Counted from the stretch's first letter, positions 1 through 10,647 are shown. The stretch: 64,000 nucleotides of DNA from Hymenopus coronatus (GCA_030762935.1 CM060883.1:46554501-46618500), one strand, 5' to 3'. Numbers and translations: made by a program. Notes: generated by a model not told the origin, from the letters alone.

Positions 1-122
1 AAGAGATAAACAAAAGCGTACAAGAGTTCTTTAAAAAACCACCATTTATTTCAAAAAAATTTGTCTCTTTCCTAGGTGCTATTGATTATGACATAGTAAA
101 GGCAGGTATATAATGACTCAGT

Positions 123-1108
123 TTTCACTTTCTCGACCACGTATATACATAAAATTTACATCATAGATAGAGCAGATATTGTTCCACCTAAAACTAAAAT
201 ACGAAATTTTATTTGAGACCCCCCGAAACCAGGAAAGCATTTTTAGAATAAGGTCTGCATATGAGTGAGCATGTGTGCGTATGTGTAAAGCTGGTTAAAT
301 ATCAAGCTTGATATTTAGGCTCGACATTTTCCAAGGATACAAGACGATTATCAAGAAAATTCAATATCCTAAACTAACCACTAATTTAGATTTTAAAATG
401 TATTCAAATGAATAAAAAACGTCCTTAAACGAAAAAAATAAAAACCAGCAGAAAATAATTTAATAAAAGGCCTCATTTAAAAAGGTTATTGTGATATGAT
501 GAATAATGTAATTCTATTACTTTACCTAGAAAACTTTGAAAGTTTATACTTTCCCAAAAATGCTCAGACGATTTTGAGTACCGTATGTTTAATATATTTT
601 TATCAAAAGTGAAATGTAACCTTCAATTTTCTGGGAGTATTCTCAGAAGACCCATTGTGAATAAAGTTGGTAAACCTTAAGAGATAGATAACAGCTTACT
701 ACACAAAATATGTAGATCTCCTTAAACAGACAGTGCATGTTAAATATATTTTGCAGTTAACCAGTCCACAAAAAGTCCTTGTATTGGTTTCAATTTTAAA
801 ATGCTTCAATTTTTCCTAAAAGTACAGTCGTCATTCATTAAATATCTCTTTTGTGTTACTCCTGACAGTGCAAACAGAACCGAATATCAATTGTATCACC
901 AATGACCACTTTTAAAATATTTGACTATCACTTCCATCTAGTATTTTACTTTATTTCTCATTTACTTACAAGGTAGCAAGTAATAAGAAAATATATGCTA
1001 ATGTTTATCTCGATTTGCATCACTTAATGCATGATGTAAATAAAAGAATCTTTCATTTGCAGAACAGGTAGAGAAAGCCATGTAAACGCAGCATATCAGA
1101 TTCTCATA
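123..1108 (-). repeat. W1 interspersed repeat, diverged full-length copy
   Basis: Read on the minus strand, this follows the W1 order. The right end (about 1065-1100) keeps the start block (GTAGAGAAAGCCATGT, then CATATCAGATT), and the left end starts near CTTTCTCGACC. The TG-rich segment (about 258-290), the AAGCTTG-type palindrome (about 302-316) and the block starting CTTTACCTAG are recognisable but strongly mutated. No coding potential was seen. It is an older copy than the clean ones further right. Confidence 0.7.
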
Positions 1109-1610
1109 AAGCGGTCCGTGTGTGCGTGAGTGTGCGTAAAATTCTCCCCACTATATACCCTATGCATGAAAGTATTTTTAGAAATCTTCGATGTTCTCAA
1201 AAATGGCTCTATCGAATTTGATGAAAACTCCATATATCAAAAATATTTCATGAGAAACAATATTTATATTTCGGTTTTTTTAGAAATAGCCCTCCTCATT
1301 CTAAACGATTTTGCCTAACTGTAATAGACAGACAAAATTACAAGCGGAAAATCGTCATTCTTTTTTCTTCTTTGTTTTACTACAATGCAAAGAGAAACTG
1401 AGTGTGAGTAATCACTTAGCAACCAGCTTTTAAAATATTTGACTATCGTTTAATCCCTTATTTCCCCTCCATTTACAAGGAACTCAGTGGTAAGTTTATT
1501 TCTGTTGAAGTTTTCATGATTAACATGAAGTAGATAGAATAATAAGCTTTTGTAGCAATATCATGTTACAGAATATGTAGAGAAGATCATTGAATAGGAA
1601 ATATCGGGGT
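1109..1610 (-). repeat. W1 partial copy
   Basis: It begins directly with the CGGTCCGTGTGTG microsatellite segment, then the conserved CTCAAAAATGGCTCTA block near 1195. It ends with the 5' block near 1565 (TGTTACAGAATATGTAGAGA). The terminal 3' hairpin is missing, so it is truncated or a nested remnant. The short open frame at 1130-1318 is a shadow of this repeat. Confidence 0.65.
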
Positions 1611-1727
1611 TTAAACATCTGACAATCGGTTCAGTTTTCTCTAATCTGCTTGTACCTAGAACGAAATATATAATGAAACTATTTCACTAGGCTTCGAAGG
1701 ATTAGTTTGTCGAAGCTATATACAAAA

Positions 1728-2100
1728 TCCTATGTGTTCCATCCACATGACTTTCTCTACCCAATCCGAAAACAAACTATTCTTTCAAAAGCTTGTTCTT
1801 CTATCTGTTTCATGCTAATCAGGATAAGCATTAGCAGAAATGACCTTACTTTTTAATACCTTGTAAGCAGAAGGGAAACATAGCCAAAGCGATAGTCATA
1901 TATCATTTAAAACAAGTGAAATTCGGTTCTCTTTGCAAATATAGCAGTAAACAAAAGCGAGATGAAAACAAAGGTAACCGAATTTAAGAAAAGTTACGTA
2001 GTTTAAAATTAAAACCAATAACAAGAAATATCTTGGAAATGGTAAACTCTACAACAAAAATGCATATGACATAAATTTTGTGTTACATCTACTGTTGCTA
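1728..2100 (+). repeat. W1 5' portion
   Basis: It starts with TGTGTTCCATCCACATGACT followed by TTCTCTAC, the characteristic W1 start. It runs through the TGCTAATC, AAGCAGAAGGGAAA and AATAACAAGAAATATCTTGG blocks. It breaks off near 2100, where sequence from the opposite orientation takes over. Confidence 0.7.
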
Positions 2101-2104
2101 TTTA

Positions 2105-2400
2105 AGTTTAGCATCTTTGTCACGAAAAGTTTGAGAAAAATCTCCCCACCCCAAACTACCGTTTACATTAAAAAAAATTAATTTTGATTAAAATACCGTG
2201 TATTAAAGATATTTACATCTCAGATAGAATGTATATTTTGAATATTTTGGGAAATAGCCTCAGATGAGCTCTTAATTTTGGATGAATTTTGCACATGGTA
2301 AGCCGTACGAGATAGACAAAACCTTAACCACATAAAATAAGTAATCTCGTTGAAACACATAATTAGGGATAGCATCTTGGGGACCGATAGAGGGACAGAT
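2105..2400 (-). repeat. W1 internal piece
   Basis: It contains the CTCCCCACCCCAAACTACC block (about 2142-2160), the TTAAAGATATTTAC block and GGAAATAGCCTC, in the minus orientation. It joins the plus-oriented piece at about 2100, forming an inverted mosaic. Confidence 0.65.
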
Positions 2401-2690
2401 GCGCATACCAGTTTCATATCTACCGAGTAGAGACCAACCTGCATTGGGGACTGCACGCGCCGCATGTAAACAGCCTGTCGTAACCCGTTGGGGAACGTGA
2501 CAGCCTTATACTATGATGTATATTGCGATACTGTTTTAAAGGTAATTAATGTCTTTGATGATAGTACATGCTCTTCAATCAAGTTTGTAAAATCTCTTGC
2601 TTCAAATGGATTGCATGAAGTTTTGCAATTCATACAGAAGAAATTTGCAGATATATCTACGATAATAGCACATATTTGAAAACATTGAAA
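2400..2690. other. no recognised feature
   Basis: This stretch has ordinary AT-rich composition with a few short frames (for example 2488-2679, 63 codons). They resemble no protein family I know, so I make no call. Confidence 0.4.
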
Positions 2691-3397
2691 TGCCTCGAGC
2701 CCTTAAAGCTGTCAATAAACTGCAAATAACCAAAGATAACTCCGATCATATTTTCTCATACAAGAGTTTTTCATAGCAGAAACCAAAAATAAGGAATGTC
2801 TCAAAAACGACGAACTCCACGAAAAAAAGTTATATAACATAAATTGTGTGTTTTAACGTGTCCTACATTTTTTGTGTAGTTTTTGTCCATGTCTTACGGT
2901 TTAGAGTTATTCAAAATTCCGTGAAATTCATCCAGAATAAACTACTCTTCAGAGGCTATTCCTACAAAATTCAAGATATACATTTTATTTGTCAGGTAAA
3001 TATGTTTAAGATACGAAATTGTAATCAAAATCGTTAGAGCCATCTTTGAGAAAATCAAAATTTTCGAAAAAAGTTCCACGTAAAGGGTAGTTGGGGGTGG
3101 GGGGATTTTTCTCAAAATCTTCATGTCGCATCCCCGGAAGATACTAAACTTAAATATCAAGTTTGGTATTTTACCGACTTTTTGTTTTTGAATTATCGTG
3201 TTCACAGACACACGGACACACACACACACACACATACACACACACAGACCGACCTATTTGTGCAAATGCTTTTTTTGGATATTGAGGACCCTAAAACTTA
3301 TATATTTTCCGTGAAATCTCGGTATCGAATTTTTGGGTGGAGTGCAATGCCTTCTCTATACACTATGTACATAGTGCGTATAGAGAAAGTAAAAATG
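2690..3397 (+). repeat. W1 copy with intact 3' hairpin, 5' truncated
   Basis: From about 2745 it follows the W1 order: the AACTCCACG block, TTACGGTTTAGAGTTAT, CCAGAATAAACTACTC, the GGTAGTTGGGGGTGGGGGGA block and a (CA)n tract at 3216-3247. It then has TCGGTATCGAATTTTTGGGT and a terminal hairpin at 3354-3385 (CTCTATAC pairing with GTATAGAG), ending GAAAGTAAAAA. The open frames here are shadows of the repeat. Confidence 0.85.
3216..3247. repeat. (CA)n microsatellite inside W1
   Basis: An alternating CA tract with two interruptions lies at the position where every W1 copy carries its dinucleotide repeat. The histidine/threonine run in the overlapping frame is an artefact of it. Confidence 0.9.
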
Positions 3398-3880
3398 GTT
3401 TGCAAATGAAGAGATTATCTTTGCTGTAAACATATATTTGATCAGGTTGAAATATTCTTTTTTATGCGGGAAAACATTTCTAATCTGTTAAATCTAAGGT
3501 ATGCAACTCAAAGAAGAATTTATCTTCCGAAATAAATGTTCTTTTTGTAAAAACAAGCTTTGCATCCGGCTTATCATTCCATCTAGATATCTCGAACATT
3601 CTACAAACAATCTGGGCAGACCTCTTCGTTCTCACTTAGCTTTGTATAGCTGCTGATAAGTTGAGACATAAAAGCGTACACAAAAATACATATCTTATGA
3701 AAACATAAATTAATCGAAAACATTTCTTTCATTCATTGTTTGTTTTGTCTCGCAAAGAGACATTATTTTAAGAAAACATATAAATTATGAGAATATAAAT
3801 AACATTTATTTAGATAACACTAAACTTGACTTCAAGAATGAAATAAAAATGAACATTTTATTTATTCTATTCCCATAACT
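3398..3880. other. AT-rich stretch, nothing recognised
   Basis: It has short A/T-rich direct similarities (AAAACATAAATTA near 3697 and AAGAAAACATATAAATTATG near 3769), but no gene, SINE or W1 landmark that I can support. Confidence 0.4.
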
Positions 3881-4236
3881 TTATATAGCTGTTCCACAAA
3901 CAAATTTGCCTTGCAAAATATTTTTGTTTTATCTACATCATGCTTATCTATATAAGCACTAAGATAATTTTATTGTTTTTACTATTTCTACGGGAAAATA
4001 AGAAATACATTATGTTAAACCAATAGTCAAATATTTTAAAAGCTGGTCACTATGAGAAAAATTGAGATTCGGTTCGCTCTAGATAAACATTAACAGAATT
4101 GTTTTTATTACTTATTTTCCTATAAGCAGAAGGTAAATAAGGGTATACATAAGGTTGAAGCCATAGTCGAATTTTTTAAAAGCTGGTCACTATGTGCAAA
4201 ATTGAGATTCCCTTTACATAATCATTAACGGAATTA
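3880..4236 (+). repeat. W1 5' fragments, partly tandem
   Basis: Two successive pieces each read from the CATTAACAGAATT / CTATAAGCAGAAGG block to TTTTAAAAGCTGGTCACTATG (ending near 4054 and 4195). The same internal W1 segment is therefore duplicated in tandem at a spacing of roughly 140 bp. Confidence 0.6.
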
Positions 4237-5106
4237 TTTTTACTTTCTATATACTACTAGTGTATAGAGAAGTTATTGCACTCCACCCAAAAATTCGATA
4301 CCGAGATTTCACCGAAAATATATGTTTTAGGGTCCCCAATATCCAAAAAAAGCATTTTCACAAAAAGGCCCGTGTGTGTGTGTGTCTGTGTGTCTGTGAA
4401 CACGATAACTCAAAAACAAAAAGTCGGTAAAATACCAAACTTGGTATTTAAATTCAGTACCTTACGGGGATTCAACATGAAGATTTTGAGAAAATCCCCC
4501 CACCCCCAACTACCCCTTACATGGAACTTTTTTCGAAAATTTTGATTTTCTCAAAAATGGCTCTAACGATTTTGATGAAAATTTCGTATACTAAAGACAT
4601 TTACCTGACAAATAAAATGTATATCTTGAATTTTCTGGGAATAGCCTCTGAAGAGTAGTTTATTCTGGATGAATTTTACGGAATTTTGAATAACTGCTAA
4701 ACCGTAAGAGATGGACAAAAACTTACTGCACAAAAAATGTAGAGCACGTTAAAACACACAATTTATGTTATATACATTTTTTTTTTCGTGGAGTTCGTCG
4801 TTTTTGAGACATTCCTTATTTTTGGTTTCTGTTATGAAAAACGTATACATTTCTCATACAGGAACTTGTCAACTCCTATCCATATAAACAAAGGAAGTTC
4901 ATTGACATAGCAACCAGCTTTCGACTATCACTTTAACCTATGGTAGTCCCTTATTTCGCTTCTACTTACAAGGAAGCAAGTAATAAGACTATTTCTGCTA
5001 TTTTTTTCTGATTAGCATAAAGTAAATAGAAGTATAAGTTTTTTAACATTAATTTGTTGCAGGGATATAGAGAAAGTCATGTGAATGGTACACATCAGAT
5101 TTTTAT
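4237..5106 (-). repeat. W1 full-length copy
   Basis: This is one of the cleanest copies, about 870 bp. Its left end is TTTTTACTTTCTATATAC and its right end is AGAGAAAGTCATGTGAATGG, then ACACATCAGATTTTT. All internal landmarks are present: GAAATCTCGGTATCGAATTT (minus strand), the TG tract near 4371, the ACCAAACTTGGT palindrome near 4434, the CCCCCCACCCCCAACTACC block, the TTGATTTTCTCAAAAATGGC block and CAAGGAAGCAAGTAATAAGA. It is non-coding. Confidence 0.9.
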
Positions 5107-6050
5107 TACTTATTTTCTTGTAAGCAGAAGGAAAATAAAGAGAATACATTACGTTAAAGCGATAGTCAAATGTTTTAAAAGCTGGACACTATGTGAAAAA
5201 TTGAGGCTCGGTTCGCTTTGCATGATCAAGTTTGAGAAAAGTAAAATAGTTTAAAATTGAAATCAATAACAACGCACCCGGCGGAGGACGATGCATTTTT
5301 TCGGACGTAAAAATTCTTAGCATGGCTTCCTTCGGAAAAGAAGTAAAGCCGTGGGTCCCGTGTCGTAAAAGAACCTCAAGCCTGATAGAGAGGCCTCAGA
5401 GCAAAATTAAAAAATGGTCTTTCACGCCCAGTATAGAATGGGAACACTGAGAACCACAGCAGTTAAAGAGCGTCCATAAATAACACGTCAGTTCATTTAT
5501 TTTCAATAACAATGCATATTACAAAAACGACCAACTCTAAAATAAAAAACCTATGTAACATAAATTATGTGTTTTCCCGAGATTTACAGTTTTTCTGAGG
5601 TTAAGTTTTTTGTCAATCTCCTACGGTTTAACCGTTATGCAAATTCTGCAAAATTCAACCACAATAAAGAGCTTTTCAGATGCTATTCCCAGAAAATTCA
5701 AATAATGCATTTTATTTGTGATGTAAATATCTGTAGTATATTTTAATCACAATCGTTAGAACCATTTTTGAGAAAATCAAAACTTTCGAAAAATGGTCGG
5801 TGGATTTTTTTGAAAATGTTCATGTCGCATCCTTGGGAGATACTGAACTTAATAACAAGTTTGGTATTTATCCGATTTTCTTTTCTGCTATGCTGTCCAC
5901 GCGCGCGGACCTTTCTTAAAAAGTACTCGGACTCACGAGACCTCAAAACATATATTTCCTGTGAAATCTCGATATCGAATTTTTGGGTCGAATACAAAAC
6001 CTTCTCTATTCACTATGTACATTGTCCATACCGGCTAGAGAAATTAAAAG
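5107..6050 (+). repeat. W1 copy split by a SINE-A
   Basis: W1 sequence at 5107-5276 resumes at 5503 after the SINE-A insertion, and the two halves join cleanly across a 14-bp duplication. The 3' part carries AAGTTTGGTATTTA (about 5859), a shortened microsatellite and a decayed terminal hairpin at about 6004-6034 (CTCTATTCACTATGTACA...). Confidence 0.8.
5277..5502 (+). mobile_element. SINE-A, tRNA-derived type, inside W1
   Basis: It is related to the copies at 18327-18550, 25400-25660 and 49321-49500. Shared blocks are CACCCGGCGGAGG, CTTAGCATGGCTTCCTTCGG, CCTCAAGCCTGATAGAGAGG and a 3' end GTTAAAGAGCGTCCATAAAT. It is flanked by a 14-bp direct repeat, TCAATAACAACGCA (5263-5276) and TCAATAACAATGCA (5503-5516), as expected for LINE-mediated insertion. 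The tRNA-like head is truncated in this copy. Confidence 0.75.
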
Positions 6051-6154
6051 GGATGTTTAAGCATGTTATAATTTTGAAATAACAGAAATAAATTACAGAA
6101 TAAATTAATAGAATGTGTTAGATATCGCATTACAAATAGGATTACTCACGGAAG

Positions 6155-6580
6155 GCGTCTTCAGGAAGGATCTTGTGGTCTTTTGCGACTTACGCGATCA
6201 GATCACCCGGATGACGACGGGCGCAATCATGGTTCCGGATTGAACACCTTGATTCTGAACACCCACGAGCTCGGGCCTCCCGTGGTTCCCCAATGGGGCC
6301 CTCAAAGCACCAAAATGCGGGCGTTGCTGAGATACCCCCACAGTCACTATCAAGCGGCCACCTGCCCGACATCGTCATCTGATCATTCAAACCTGAAACA
6401 GATGACAAAGGATTGGGAACAGGAAACGTTGGAGAAGAAAAGTCGGTGGAGATAATTATTCTTCCCAGTATTTTCTTGGCGATTCGAAGAAACCCCGAAA
6501 AAATCCATGAGTCAGAAAAGCCTGCCACGGGAGTCGAATCCACGTCCTCCAGAATGCGAATCACACTTCACTCAGTTAAA
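6155..6580 (-). mobile_element. SINE-G, long tRNA-derived SINE
   Basis: On the minus strand the head at about 6575-6520 has a pol III B-box-like GGATTCGACTCCCG, preceded by an A-box-like CTGAGTGAAGTG. A body of about 400 bp follows. The body matches the copy at 43270-43690 (GGATGAYGACGGRCGCAA, GAACAGATGACAA-type blocks), and its head-proximal part matches 24950-25140 and 34973-35160 (CCCCCGAAA...CATGAG block). The frames at 6183-6564 are shadows. The A box is weak, so the family could be wider than I see. Confidence 0.6.
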
Positions 6581-6657
6581 TTACGATTTGGTAGTCTTTA
6601 AGTTTGTCTTTGTATATATATATTGATAGCTGAATGTCATTTTTACTTTCCCATATA

Positions 6658-7825
6658 TGAGGTTCACACACAGATATGGTGTCACTAGACCAGTTAGACG
6701 GTAGCATCGTATAGTTTAACCCTAGACTAGCTTGTATCCATAGTTACAGGTGAATAGCTTGTTAAGTTTTCGAATTACATAATTTTAAACAAGACAACTT
6801 TCGAGTTTTCACGAAACTGGAGGACTTGCAAAAACGAGCATTGAATAAATACTTTCATTTGAAACACTTAATGCCTAAAGAAATTAAGGAAGAAATGGAC
6901 AGTACATTAAATGATTTTGCCCCTTCATATTCAATGATTAAGAGGTGGGTTGCGGAGTTTCAAATGTGACGTAAGAGCATCAGTGATGAGCCTCGCTCTG
7001 ACGCCCTGTAGAAGTGACAACTCCAGAGATCATTGAAAAAATTCATCGTTCAGTCCTGGAAGACCGCAGATTAAAGTTGTTTGAGACAGCAGAGGCGGTA
7101 AACATATCAAAAGAACGTGCAGGTAATATTTTAAGTAGTGTTTTGGGCTTTCACAAGGTCCGTACAAGATGGGTACCGCGTTTGTTGACACTTGATCAAA
7201 AGTTGAAAAGAAAAACTTTTCTGTTAAGAATGCGGAGCTCTACCGTAAAAATCCCGGTGAATTTTTGAGCAAAAAAGCCAAAGTCAAATTTTGTCAGCTA
7301 ACAAGGTTATGGCGAGTGTTTTCAGAAATGCATAGGGAATTATTTTTATTGATAACTTGGAAAAAGGTAAAAGTATCACTGGTGACTACTACGAAAGGTT
7401 ACTGCAACGTTTGAGTGATGAGGTGAAAAGAAAAGGACCTCATTTGGCAAAAAAAATAATCGTGTTTCATCACGACAATGCTCCGACCCATCGTTCAATC
7501 ATTACAATGGGGAAAATGTGTGAATTAAAGTTGGAATTACTTGAACATTGGCCAGATCTAGCACCCAGTGACTACCACCTACTAACAAACCCCAAAACAA
7601 GTTTTGGAGGACGAAGATTTCGCAAAAACGAGGAGGTCATTGATGAGGTAAACAGCTATTTTGAGAACCTTAATAAATCGCACTACAGAGATGGTTTACT
7701 TAAATTAGAACACTGATATGACAAATGTATTAGCCTTTCTGGAGATTAGGTTGAGAAATAAAGCAATTTTTCTTTTTTAAATTCTGTTTTCATTGAGAGG
7801 CCCGGGACTTGTCAGCGGACCGTAG
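6658..7825 (+). mobile_element. mariner transposon, decayed and internally deleted
   Basis: A transposase remnant is flanked by TA on both sides (6656-6657 and 7826-7827), inserted exactly in the hairpin of a W1 copy. The right end is GGCCCGGGACTTGTCAGCGG, which resembles known irritans/mauritiana-type mariner ends. The left end starts TGAGGTTCACACACAG and pairs only imperfectly with it, so the 5' boundary is less secure. The length of about 1.17 kb is shorter than the usual 1.3 kb, matching the internal deletion in the transposase. Confidence 0.7.
6817..7771 (+). pseudogene. mariner transposase pseudogene
   Basis: Cut-and-paste transposase remnant of the mariner family. From 6817 the N-terminal DNA-binding half reads KYFHLKHLMPKEIKEE, then APSYSMIKRWVAEFQ (helix-turn-helix). 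A TGA follows (6967-6969), and a frameshift lies near 7008. The second HTH region reads TTPEIIEKIHRSVLEDRRLK and RWVPRLLTLDQK (frame from 7014). A frame break near 7260 removes about 60 residues, including the segment with the first catalytic Asp (the DETW region). The C-terminal half (7357-7716) has EKGKSITGDYYERLL, HHDNAPTH with the second Asp at 7474, and APSDYH with the third Asp at 7570. Only 31 residues lie between these two, against 34 in mariner (D34D), because three residues are lost at HWPDLAP. A TGA replaces the tail Trp at 7714. It cannot be active. Confidence 0.9.
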
Positions 7826-8084
7826 TACGTACATACAATGTGCATAGCAGCTACAAAAGATTCCACCCAAAAATTCGATTTCAACATTCCATTTGAAATG
7901 AGTATATGTTTTGAGCTCCCCTGAGTCCGTGTGTACATGTCTGTCTGTGTATCTGTGTACAGCATGGCTAAAAACGAAAAGATCGTTAAATACCTAACTT
8001 AGTATTTATATTTACTATCTTCCAAGGATGCGACACGAAGATTTTCAAGAAAGTCCTCCCACCTCAAAATACCCTTTAGCTATC

Positions 8085-8440
8085 CAACGCATGTCCTATA
8101 CACGGCTTGTGTGAAAAAACAATTAATCCAATACCAATTGACCATAATGGTTGGCTATACTATGAATCCTGGGACTTACGTACTTCCAACATTGTAAGTT
8201 GCCATTGGGGTTATCATCTCAATATAATTTGAGAGCACCTTGTGGTTTACCGGGAACATGCGAGTCAGTTGAGAAATTTAATGCTAAGCCGGCATGTTGC
8301 CATGGTATTTCAGTGGCAGAGCAATCGGCTAGAGATCGAGATATCCGTGGTTCAAATCCCGGCTATGGCATTGAATTTTTCAGTCTGACTCCACCTATCC
8401 AACTCCTATCCTACTCACGGCATGTGTGAAAAAACAATTA
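8085..8440 (+). mobile_element. SINE-D, tRNA-derived
   Basis: It contains a tRNA-like module (about 8297-8368). GCCATGG and CTATGGC can pair as a 7-bp acceptor stem, CAGTGGCAGAGC is A-box-like, and GGTTCAAATCCCGG is a good B box. The module is followed by a unique tail ending TGTGTGAAAAAACAATTAAT. A homologous copy lies inverted at 40028-40330. The GTGTGAAAAAACAATTAATC string also occurs at about 8109, so a second partial unit sits directly upstream. The anticodon arm does not fold, so this is not a tRNA gene. Confidence 0.7.
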
Positions 8441-8893
8441 ATCCAAATGTTTGAAAATTGTATTTCTCTCAAAAATGGCGCTACCGATTTTGATTAAAAT
8501 AACATACATTAAAGATATTTATATCAGAAATAAAATATATTTTTTTAATTTTCTAGGTATAGCATCTGAAGGGCTTTTTATTCTGGACGAGCTTAGCAGA
8601 ATTTCACGTAACAGTCAAAACGTAATGCAAATCTCGTTAAAACACTTTTTCTTAGAGTTGACTATTTCCTGGCTATTCCTTGTTATTGGTTTCAGTTTTA
8701 ACCACATTTTAAAACATTTGACTGTTGGCTAAGCCTAGTGTATTCCCTTATTTCTCTTCTACTTATAAAGGAACTAAGCAATAAGACCGCTTCCGCTAAT
8801 GTTTCAGCATGAAATACATAGAACATAAAGCTTATTAACAATAGTTTGTTACAGAGATGAAGAAAAGTCATATGAATGGAGGCACATCAGAAG

Positions 8894-9217
8894 TTTTTTG
8901 TTCACGCTGCAGTAGCAGGTTCGATCCCGGACTGTTTTGTCGGGACAAATGAGGCATGGACGGCTCCAATCTTTCAGCTTGATCTGTGCCGTGTAGGAGA
9001 TATAAAATATTCGCGATATATCAGTCCCGGTGTAAGGTTCCATTGATCAGTTCTGAAATGTAAGTGCTCAGCAAGATTACGTCTGCGCACGCTGTGATGC
9101 AACGCAATTTGATTTTATCGCCTATTTTAGGGCTCTGCTCGTCGAGCGGCGCTTCCAACTTGAGTGTGGTACCAAACGAATATCCTCTACCTCGAGATTG
9201 CACCAAGCAACGCGACC
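8894..9217. other. no recognised gene; tRNA-like B-box trace
   Basis: Near 8914-8929 the string GCAGGTTCGATCCCGG resembles a pol III B box, but the flanking sequence does not fold as a tRNA. The remainder (frames at 8849-9206) shows no domain I recognise. Confidence 0.35.
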
Positions 9218-9378
9218 TAGCTTCAGTATCGATATATCATAATCGACACCGCAACACAACCACTACACATATCAAGTATATTACTTTTTGGCACAATATC
9301 CTTAAAGAGGTTACTTTACGCACTGAAAATAGCGCGTAAAAGGAGTCTTTCAAGGCCTAGTCAGTTGCCACGACAACC
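9218..9378 (+). repeat. repeat H (about 160 bp), copy 1
   Basis: It matches the inverted segment at 16262-16420. Shared strings include TCAGTATCGATATATCATAA, ATTACTTTTTGGCACA, GAAAATAGCGCGTAA, CTAGTCAGTTGCCAC. No coding potential and no tRNA-like box seen. The family is not recognised. Confidence 0.75.
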
Positions 9379-9385
9379 CTTAATA

Positions 9386-9605
9386 AAGCCCGCCTCAGTT
9401 GTGTGAGAGTAGCGTGTCTGCCTCACATTTAACAGGTCGCGAGTTCGAATCTCAGGGTGAATTACCCGTATAAGGTTTTTCGTCGGGGTTATCCTTTATT
9501 CTGAAAATACAAATGACAAGTAACTTTAAGTTCCATTGACCTCGAAACCTTTGAGATCAAATTCACGGATTTCATTCATTGTCCAATATGATCAAGCTTA
9601 AAAAA
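9386..9605 (+). mobile_element. SINE-C, tRNA-derived
   Basis: It begins GCCCGCCTCAGTTGTGTGAG, with A-box-like GAGTAGCGTGTCTG and B-box-like GAGTTCGAATCTC. The tail carries GTAACTTTAAGTTCCATTGA. Homologous copies lie at 41246-41520 (+, with poly(A)), 44241-44489 (-) and 36774-36905 (-). This copy lacks a clear poly(A) tail. Confidence 0.75.
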
Positions 9606-9689
9606 TATTAGTGGCTGGATTTATAAACAAAATATATGCTAAATTGTATTCGCATAATATCCTAAATTCACTCTTCTGGCAAACATTCT

Positions 9690-9920
9690 TAAAAATATAT
9701 AAATATTTTAATCAAAACCGTTAGAGTCATTCTTGGGATAGTAAAAAAACTCTGGAAAAATGTTTCATAAAAACAGTAAGGGTAGAAAGATTTGTAAGGA
9801 TTGATTAAAATGTTTCAGTCGTATCGTTGGAAGATACTGAACTATATTAAATTTGGTATTCATTGGATATTTCGCTTTTGAGTTATGCTGTTCATACACA
9901 CACACACACACACATATATA
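9690..9920 (+). repeat. W1 internal fragment
   Basis: It runs from ATTTTAATCAAAACCGTTAG (9709) through GTTGGAAGATACTGAACT to AGTTATGCTGTTCATA and a (CA)n tract (9897-9914). The NUMT abuts the microsatellite. Confidence 0.6.
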
Positions 9921-10076
9921 GGTATTGATTTAGCTCATTGAGTCTGAGGAGGATTTGCTGCAGATAATGCAACTTTAAATCGATTTTTCACATTTCACTG
10001 TGCTCTTCCATTTATTGTAGCTTCAGCAGTTATAGTTCACTTATTATTTCTTCGTCAAACTGGATCATACACACCC
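9915..10076 (+). pseudogene. cob: NUMT: mitochondrial cytochrome b fragment
   Basis: About 50 codons in one frame from TAT at 9915 read [20 protein letters not shown], then [17 protein letters not shown] and [13 protein letters not shown]. Two Trp positions (9939 and 9945) are TGA, so the frame is open only under the invertebrate mitochondrial code. This is the conserved cytochrome b stretch preceding and including HLLFLHQTGS, with the usual His replaced by Arg. It begins at the end of a CA microsatellite and ends at SINE-E, so it is nuclear DNA of mitochondrial origin and cannot be translated usefully in the nucleus. The codon choice and the position within the gene are as expected for an arthropod-type mitochondrion. 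Confidence 0.9.
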
Positions 10077-10078
10077 TA

Positions 10079-10205
10079 AGCAACCACATGAGGGATTTGT
10101 GGTGGACAAAGCGGCGCAAGGGCGGGTTTGCCTCGCATCACATTCCACCGGTGCTCCATCTTAATTCCATGTATCATCAGTGTCATAGTAGTAAAAGCGA
10201 GCGTT
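10079..10205 (+). mobile_element. SINE-E fragment
   Basis: It shares GGGATTTGTGGTGGACAAAG, TCCATCTTAATTCCATGTAT, CATCAGTGTCATAG and GTAAAAGCGAGCGTTAAACA with the fuller copy at 36925-37180 and the inverted one at 26165-26378. The tRNA-like head is missing because the NUMT occupies its place. Confidence 0.7.
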
Positions 10206-10209
10206 AAAC

Positions 10210-10611
10210 ACTATAAAACACACATACACACACACGTGCGGAAATTTCTTTTCGAATTCAGGTGGTCTCTAAACATGTGTTCATAATGGTTTTGGATTCA
10301 CACACACATACACATACTTTATCTACTGCTTAGTATCCATCATGCTCCCTGAATAAATACAAAAGGCATTTCGGAAAGAAGAACCGCGCGCATAGCTCAA
10401 AAGTAAGATAGGTAAAATACCGTGGTATTTACCATTGTATAGTATTAATATAACGTTCAGCGTCTTCTAAGGATGCAATAGGACAATTTTCAAGAAATCA
10501 CCCTATCCCAAACAACCACTTGTAATTTCTTAAAATGTTGAGAATGAATCTCAAGATCTGAAAATAGTTCTAATGATTGCAAGAATGATTCTAAAGATTT
10601 TGAGTGAAATA
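10210..10611. repeat. W1 fragments in both orientations
   Basis: At 10225-10290 a plus-oriented piece holds the microsatellite, then AATTCAGGTGGTCTC. At 10340-10611 a minus-oriented diverged piece holds CATAGCTCAAAAGTAAG, CTTCTAAGGATGCAATAG and the AATCACCCTATCCC block. Both are truncated. Confidence 0.55.
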
Positions 10612-10615
10612 TCGT

Positions 10616-10647
<32 letters not shown>

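Larger units (their letters stand above)
6641..8893 (-). repeat. W1 copy split by mariner and SINE-D
   Basis: The left end TTTTTACTTTC (6641) is interrupted after CCATATA by a mariner (6658-7825). It resumes at CGTACATACAATGTGCATAG (7828) with GGATGCGACACGAAGATTTT at 8028, is interrupted again by SINE-D (about 8085-8440), and continues to the AAAAGTCATATGAATGG end at 8893. Removing both passengers restores a normal W1 length and order. Confidence 0.75.

Noticed and set aside
3182..3409. Frames rich in His/Thr or Cys/Val over CA/TG tracts (also at 4276, 17428, 28133, 28164, 29901, 40531)
   Set aside because: They arise from the W1 microsatellite and follow W1 on both strands. No start context or domain.
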